A DNA stretch of 64,000 bases from Meloidogyne chitwoodi (lineage: Eukaryota; Nematoda; Chromadorea; Rhabditida; Meloidogynidae), in contig JACZZP010000019.1 in assembly GCA_015183035.1 (NCBI GenBank), positions 496,001-560,000 of the forward strand, written 5' to 3'. Numbering within the stretch: the stretch's first letter is position 1; every line of letters begins with the position of its first letter. The notes under the pieces were generated by a model that ran no database searches, was not told where the DNA came from, and saw nothing but the letters and a program-made list of their open reading frames with translations. Of the stretch, positions 55,782-64,000 are shown piece by piece. The translations under genes were made by a program, and so were the position numbers.

Positions 55782-58700
55782 GAATAAATTCTCGACATCA
55801 TGTATAAACTAAATAATTCTAAGCGGAAACCAGAAATTTATTTTATATTGTGTTTTCCTATATTTCTAGAATAAATTCTCGACATCATGTATAAACTAAA
55901 TAATTCTAAGCGGAAACCAGAAATTTATTTTATATTGGGATTACTTATGTTTCTAGAATAAATTCTCGACACCATGTATAAACTAAATAATTCTAAGCGG
56001 AAACCAGAAATTTATTTTATATTGGGATTACTTATGTTTCTAGAATAAATTCTCGACACCATGTATAAACTAAATAATTCTAAGCGGAAACCAGAAATTT
56101 ATTTTATATTGGGATTACTTATGTTTCTAGAATAAATTCTCGACACCATGTATAAACTAAATAATTCTAAGCGGAAACCAGAAATTATTTTATATTGGGA
56201 TTACTTATGTTTCTAGAATAAATTCTAGCTCGACACCATGTATAAACTAAATAATTCTAAGCGGAAACCAGAAATTTATTTTATATTGGGATTACTTATG
56301 TTTCTAGAATAAATTCTAGCTCGACACCATGTATAAACTAAATAATTCTAAGCGGAAACCAGAAATTTATTTTATATTGTGTTTTCCTATATTTCTAGAA
56401 TAAATTCTCGACACCATGTATAAACTAAATAATTCTAAGCGGAAACCAGAAATTTATTTTATATTGGGATTACTTATGTTTCTAGAATAAATTCTAGCTC
56501 GACACCATGTATAAACTAAATAATTCTAAGCGGAAACCAGAAATTTATTTTATATTGGGATTACTTATGTTTCTAGAATAAATTCTCGACACCATGTATA
56601 AACTAAATAATTCTAAGCGGAAACCAGAAATTATTTTATATTGTGTTTTCCTATATTTCTAGAATAAATTCTCGACATCATGTATAAACTAAATAATTCT
56701 AAGCGGAAACCAGAAATTTATTTTATATTGGGATTACTTATGTTTCTAGAATAAATTCTAGCTCGACACCATGTATAAACTAAATAATTCTAAGCGGAAA
56801 CCAGAAATTTATTTTATATTGGGATTACTTATGTTTCTAGAATAAATTCTAGCTCGACACCATGTATAAACTAAATAATTCTAAGCGGAAACCAGAAATT
56901 TATTTTATATTGGGATTACTTATGTTTCTAGAATAAATTCTAGCTCGACACCATGTATAAACTAAATAATTCTAAGCGGAAACCAGAAATTTATTTTATA
57001 TTGTGTTTTCCTATATTTCTAGAATAAATTCTCGACACCATGTATAAACTAAATAATTCTAAGCGGAAACCAGAAATTTATTTTATATTGGGATTACTTA
57101 TGTTTCTAGAATAAATTCTCGACATCATGTATAAACTAAATAATTCTAAGCGGAAACCAGAAATTTATTTTATATTGGGATTACTTATGTTTCTAGAATA
57201 AATTCTAGCTCGACACCATGTATAAACTAAATAATTCTAAGCGGAAACCAGAAATTTATTTTATATTGGGATTACTTATGTTTCTAGAATAAATTCTAGC
57301 TCGACACCATGTATAAACTAAATAATTCTAAGCGGAAACCAGAAATTTATTTTATATTGTGTTTTCCTATATTTCTAGAATAAATTCTCGACACCATGTA
57401 TAAACTAAATAATTCTAAGCGGAAACCAGAAATTTATTTTATATTGGGATTACTTATGTTTCTAGAATAAATTCTCGACACCATGTATAAACTAAATAAT
57501 TCTAAGCGGAAACCAGAAATTTATTTTATATTATGTTTTCCTATATTTCTAGAATAAATTCTCGACACCATGTATAAACTAAATAATTCTAAGCGGAATC
57601 CAGAAATTTATTTTATATTGGGATTACTTATGTTTCTAGAATAAATTCTCGACACCATGTATAAACTAAATAATTCTAAGCGGAAACCAGAAATTTATTT
57701 TATATTGGGATTACTTATGTTTCTAGAATAAATTCTCGACACCATGTATAAACTAAATAATTCTAAGCGGAAACCAGAAATTTATTTTATATTATGTTTT
57801 CCTATATTTCTAGAATAAATTCTCGACACCATGTATAAACTAAATAATTCTAAGCGGAAACCAGAAATTTATTTTATATTGGGATTACTTATGTTTCTAG
57901 AATAAATTCTCGACACCATGTATAAACTAAATAATTCTAAGCGGAAACCAGAAATTTATTTTATATTGGGATTACTTATGTTTCTAGAATAAATTCTCGA
58001 CACCATGTATAAACTAAATAATTCTAAGCGGAAACCAGAAATTTATTTTATATTGGGATTACTTATGTTTCTAGAATAAATTCTAGCTCGACACCATGTA
58101 TAAACTAAATAATTCTAAGCGGAAACCAGAAATTTATTTTATATTGTGTTTTCCTATATTTCTAGAATAAATTCTCGACACCATGTATAAACTAAATAAT
58201 TCTAAGCGGAAACCAGAAATTTATTTTATATTGGGATTACTTATGTTTCTAGAATAAATTCTCGACACCATGTATAAACTAAATAATTCTAAGCGGAAAC
58301 CAGAAATTTATTTTATATTATGTTTTCCTATATTTCTAGAATAAATTCTCGACACCATGTATAAACTAAATAATTCTAAGCGGAATCCAGAAATTTATTT
58401 TATATTGGGATTACTTATGTTTCTAGAATAAATTCTCGACACCATGTATAAACTAAATAATTCTAAGCGGAAACCAGAAATTTATTTTATATTGGGATTA
58501 CTTATGTTTCTAGAATAAATTCTCGACACCATGTATAAACTAAATAATTCTAAGCGGAAACCAGAAATTTATTTTATATTATGTTTTCCTATATTTCTAG
58601 AATAAATTCTCGACACCATGTATAAACTAAATAATTCTAAGCGGAAACCAGAAATTTATTTTATATTGGGATTACTTATGTTTCTAGAATAAATTCTCGA

Positions 58701-61700
58701 CACCATGTATAAACTAAATAATTCTAAGCGGAAACCAGAAATTTATTTTATATTGGGATTACTTATGTTTCTAGAATAAATTCTCGACACCATGTATAAA
58801 CTAAATAATTCTAAGCGGAAACCAGAAATTTATTTTATATTATGTTTTCCTATATTTCTAGAATAAATTCTCGACACCATGTATAAACTAAATAATTCTA
58901 AGCGGAAACCAGAAATTTATTTTATATTGGGATTACTTATGTTTCTAGAATAAATTCTAGCTCGACACCATGTATAAACTAAATAATTCTAAGCGGAAAC
59001 CAGAAATTTATTTTATATTGGGATTACTTATGTTTCTAGAATAAATTCTCGACACCATGTATAAACTAAATAATTCTAAGCGGAAACCAGAAATTATTTT
59101 ATATTGTGTTTTCCTATATTTCTAGAATAAATTCTCGACATCATGTATAAACTAAATAATTCTAAGCGGAAACCAGAAATTTATTTTATATTGGGATTAC
59201 TTATGTTTCTAGAATAAATTCTAGCTCGACACCATGTATAAACTAAATAATTCTAAGCGGAAACCAGAAATTTATTTTATATTGGGATTACTTATGTTTC
59301 TAGAATAAATTCTAGCTCGACACCATGTATAAACTAAATAATTCTAAGCGGAAACCAGAAATTTATTTTATATTGGGATTACTTATGTTTCTAGAATAAA
59401 TTCTAGCTCGACACCATGTATAAACTAAATAATTCTAAGCGGAAACCAGAAATTTATTTTATATTGTGTTTTCCTATATTTCTAGAATAAATTCTCGACA
59501 CCATGTATAAACTAAATAATTCTAAGCGGAAACCAGAAATTTATTTTATATTGGGATTACTTATGTTTCTAGAATAAATTCTAGCTCGACACCATGTATA
59601 AACTAAATAATTCTAAGCGGAAACCAGAAATTTATTTTATATTGGGATTACTTATGTTTCTAGAATAAATTCTCGACATCATGTATAAACTAAATAATTC
59701 TAAGCGGAAACCAGAAATTTATTTTATATTGGGATTACTTATGTTTCTAGAATAAATTCTAGCTCGACACCATGTATAAACTAAATAATTCTAAGCGGAA
59801 ACCAGAAATTTATTTTATATTGGGATTACTTATGTTTCTAGAATAAATTCTAGCTCGACACCATGTATAAACTAAATAATTCTAAGCGGAAACCAGAAAT
59901 TTATTTTATATTGGGATTACTTATGTTTCTAGAATAAATTCTAGCTCGACACCATGTATAAACTAAATAATTCTAAGCGGAAACCAGAAATTTATTTTAT
60001 ATTGTGTTTTCCTATATTTCTAGAATAAATTCTCGACACCATGTATAAACTAAATAATTCTAAGCGGAAACCAGAAATTTATTTTATATTGGGATTACTT
60101 ATGTTTCTAGAATAAATTCTCGACATCATGTATAAACTAAATAATTCTAAGCGGAAACCAGAAATTTATTTTATATTGGGATTACTTATGTTTCTAGAAT
60201 AAATTCTAGCTCGACACCATGTATAAACTAAATAATTCTAAGCGGAAACCAGAAATTTATTTTATATTGGGATTACTTATGTTTCTAGAATAAATTCTAG
60301 CTCGACACCATGTATAAACTAAATAATTCTAAGCGGAAACCAGAAATTTATTTTATATTGTGTTTTCCTATATTTCTAGAATAAATTCTCGACACCATGT
60401 ATAAACTAAATAATTCTAAGCGGAAACCAGAAATTTATTTTATATTGGGATTACTTATGTTTCTAGAATAAATTCTCGACACCATGTATAAACTAAATAA
60501 TTCTAAGCGGAAACCAGAAATTTATTTTATATTATGTTTTCCTATATTTCTAGAATAAATTCTCGACACCATGTATAAACTAAATAATTCTAAGCGGAAT
60601 CCAGAAATTTATTTTATATTGGGATTACTTATGTTTCTAGAATAAATTCTCGACACCATGTATAAACTAAATAATTCTAAGCGGAAACCAGAAATTTATT
60701 TTATATTGGGATTACTTATGTTTCTAGAATAAATTCTCGACACCATGTATAAACTAAATAATTCTAAGCGGAAACCAGAAATTTATTTTATATTGGGATT
60801 ACTTATGTTTCTAGAATAAATTCTCGACACCATGTATAAACTAAATAATTCTAAGCGGAAACCAGAAATTTATTTTATATTATGTTTTCCTATATTTCTA
60901 GAATAAATTCTCGACACCATGTATAAACTAAATAATTCTAAGCGGAATCCAGAAATTTATTTTATATTGGGATTACTTATGTTTCTAGAATAAATTCTCG
61001 ACACCATGTATAAACTAAATAATTCTAAGCGGAAACCAGAAATTTATTTTATATTGGGATTACTTATGTTTCTAGAATAAATTCTCGACACCATGTATAA
61101 ACTAAATAATTCTAAGCGGAAACCAGAAATTTATTTTATATTGGATTTTCCTATATTTCTAGAATAAATTCTCGACACCATGTATAAACTAAATAATTCT
61201 AAGCGGAAACCAGAAATTTATTTTATATTGGGATTACTTATGTTTCTAGAATAAATTCTCGACACCATGTATAAACTAAATAATTCTAAGCGGAAACCAG
61301 AAATTTATTTTATATTGGGATTACTTATGTTTCTAGAATAAATTCTCGACACCATGTATAAACTAAATAATTCTAAGCGGAAACCAGAAATTTATTTTAT
61401 ATTGGGATTACTTATGTTTCTAGAATAAATTCTCGACACCATGTATAAACTAAATAATTCTAAGCGGAAACCAGAAATTTATTTTATATTGTGATTTACT
61501 ATATTTCTAGAATAAATTCTCGACACCATGTATAAACTAAATAATTCTAAGCGGAAACCAGAAATTTATTTTATATTATGTTTTCCTATATTTCTAGAAT
61601 AAATTCTCGACACCATGTATAAACTAAATAATTCTAAGCGGAAACCAGAAATTTATTTTATATTGGGATTACTTATGTTTCTAGAATAAATTCTCGACAC

Positions 61701-64000
61701 CATGTATAAACTAAATAATTCTAAGCGGAAACCAGAAATTTATTTTATATTGGGATTACTTATGTTTCTAGAATAAATTCTCGACACCATGTATAAACTA
61801 AATAATTCTAAGCGGAAACCAGAAATTTATTTTATATTGTGTTTTCCTATATTTCTAGAATAAATTCTCGACACCATGTATAAACTAAATAATTCTAAGC
61901 GGAAACCAGAAATTTATTTTATATTGGGATTACTTATGTTTCTAGAATAAATTCTCGACACCATGTATAAACTAAATAATTCTAAGCGGAAACCAGAAAT
62001 TTATTTTATATTGGGATTACTTATGTTTCTAGAATAAATTCTCGACACCATGTATAAACTAAATAATTCTAAGCGGAAACCAGAAATTTATTTTATATTG
62101 GGATTACTTATGTTTCTAGAATAAATTCTCGACATCCATGTATAAACTAAATAATTCTAAGCGGAAACCAGAAATTTATTTTATATTGGGATTACTTATG
62201 TTTCTAGAATAAATTCTAGCTCGACACCATGTATAAACTAAATAATTCTAAGCGGAAACCAGAAATTTATTTTATATTGGGATTACTTATGTTTCTAGAA
62301 TAAATTCTAGCTCGACACCATGTATAAACTAAATAATTCTAAGCGGAAACCAGAAATTTATTTTATATTGTGTTTTCCTATATTTCTAGAATAAATTCTC
62401 GACACCATGTATAAACTAAATAATTCTAAGCGGAAACCAGAAATTTATTTTATATTGGGATTACTTATGTTTCTAGAATAAATTCTCGACACCATGTATA
62501 AACTAAATAATTCTAAGCGGAAACCAGAAATTTATTTTATATTATGTTTTCCTATATTTCTAGAATAAATTCTCGACACCATGTATAAACTAAATAATTC
62601 TAAGCGGAATCCAGAAATTTATTTTATATTGGGATTACTTATGTTTCTAGAATAAATTCTCGACACCATGTATAAACTAAATAATTCTAAGCGGAAACCA
62701 GAAATTTATTTTATATTGGGATTACTTATGTTTCTAGAATAAATTCTCGACACCATGTATAAACTAAATAATTCTAAGCGGAAACCAGAAATTTATTTTA
62801 TATTATGTTTTCCTATATTTCTAGAATAAATTCTCGACACCATGTATAAACTAAATAATTCTAAGCGGAAACCAGAAATTTATTTTATATTGGGATTACT
62901 TATGTTTCTAGAATAAATTCTCGACACCATGTATAAACTAAATAATTCTAAGCGGAAACCAGAAATTTATTTTATATTGGGATTACTTATGTTTCTAGAA
63001 TAAATTCTCGACACCATGTATAAACTAAATAATTCTAAGCGGAAACCAGAAATTTATTTTATATTATGTTTTCCTATATTTCTAGAATAAATTCTCGACA
63101 CCATGTATAAACTAAATAATTCTAAGCGGAAACCAGAAATTTATTTTATATTGGGATTACTTATGTTTCTAGAATAAATTCTAGCTCGACACCATGTATA
63201 AACTAAATAATTCTAAGCGGAAACCAGAAATTTATTTTATATTGGGATTACTTATGTTTCTAGAATAAATTCTCGACACCATGTATAAACTAAATAATTC
63301 TAAGCGGAAACCAGAAATTATTTTATATTGTGTTTTCCTATATTTCTAGAATAAATTCTCGACATCATGTATAAACTAAATAATTCTAAGCGGAAACCAG
63401 AAATTTATTTTATATTGGGATTACTTATGTTTCTAGAATAAATTCTAGCTCGACACCATGTATAAACTAAATAATTCTAAGCGGAAACCAGAAATTTATT
63501 TTATATTGGGATTACTTATGTTTCTAGAATAAATTCTCGACACCATGTATAAACTAAATAATTCTAAGCGGAAACCAGAAATTTATTTTATATTGGGATT
63601 ACTTATGTTTCTAGAATAAATTCTCGACACCATGTATAAACTAAATAATTCTAAGCGGAAATCCAGAAATTTATTTTATATTGGGATTACTTATGTTTCT
63701 AGAATAAATTCTCGACACCATGTATAAACTAAATAATTCTAAGCGGAAACCAGAAATTTATTTTATATTGGGATTACTTATGTTTCTAGAATAAATTCTA
63801 GCTCGACACCATGTATAAACTAAATAATTCTAAGCGGAAACCAGAAATTTATTTTATATTGTGATTTACTATATTTCTAGAATAAATTCTCGACACCATG
63901 TATAAACTAAATAATTCTAAGCGGAAACCAGAAATTTATTTTATATTGGGATTACTTATGTTTCTAGAATAAATTCTCGACACCATGTATAAACTAAATA
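55782..64000. repeat. Satellite array, 87/91-bp monomers, runs off window
   Basis: Over 90 head-to-tail monomers fill 8.2 kb. The basic 87-bp unit runs ATAAATTCTCGACACCATGT, AACTAAATAATTCTAAGCGG, AAACCAGAAATTTATTTTAT, ATTGGGATTACTTATGTTTC, TAGA. A 91-bp form has AGCT inserted (TTCTAGCTCGACACC). Recurrent variants are a tail GTGTTTTCCTATATT or ATGTTTTCCTATATT for GGGATTACTTATGTT, GACATC for GACACC, GGAATCC for GGAAACC, and a one-T loss in CAGAAATTATTTT. The variants recur in the same order in separate blocks, indicating higher-order structure. No coding frame. Each monomer has a TCTAGA site. The left edge is sharp at ~55,782. Confidence 0.97.

Noticed and set aside
55782..64000. CRISPR-like array
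   Set aside because: Monomers are contiguous with no unique spacers, and the context is eukaryotic; it is a satellite.

Overview
This is very AT-rich eukaryotic DNA with genes cut by many short GT-AG introns (mostly 30-110 bp). It looks like a nematode nuclear genome, possibly a root-knot nematode. The species is inference, from base composition, compact introns, and 15-mers identical to the start of the nematode SL1 spliced leader near 41.5-42.2 kb.

Three host genes are well supported, all on the minus strand: an HDAC3-type class I histone deacetylase (5.8-7.9 kb, 10 exons), a NudE/NDEL1 (nud-2) dynein-regulator gene (8.4-9.55 kb, 5 exons), and PIG-V, GPI mannosyltransferase 2 (48.7-52.2 kb).

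Most of the rest is mobile or repetitive. From left to right: the 5' part of an open BEL/Pao LTR retrotransposon (1-2.97 kb, minus); a 0.8 kb foldback element abutting the nud-2 start (9.55-10.36 kb); hAT element A with a full transposase and perfect 8-bp target duplication (11.47-14.20 kb); a 1.5-1.7 kb direct duplication (16.3-19.6 kb); a GC-rich double hairpin (20.48 kb); an envelope-like fragment (21.1-21.4 kb); a broken Ty3/gypsy-like gag (22.1-22.8 kb); hAT element B (25.65-28.62 kb); a lone primer-binding site (31.88 kb); a 923-bp deleted hAT (33.93-34.85 kb); helicase and ISXO2-like remnants; tandem repeats carrying an SL1-like word (37.7-38.0 and 41.5-42.4 kb); a 4.88 kb miniature Maverick/Polinton (42.85-47.73 kb); and at least 8.2 kb of an 87/91-bp satellite running off the right end (55.78-64.0 kb).

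The mini-Maverick is the most interesting unit. Between TIRs built of about 26-bp repeats and a TTTAAA duplication it keeps a Ulp1/adenain-like protease gene, a pX-like basic protein, a partner ORF, a packaging-type P-loop ATPase (frameshifted), an unknown 161-aa protein and a small membrane protein. I see no DNA polymerase, integrase or large capsid gene, so it could only move or be packaged in trans.

The PIG-V introns have collected four MITEs with hAT-like ends plus one nested inverted-repeat element. Long stretches between these features hold only AT-rich, largely repetitive sequence with no gene I can support.
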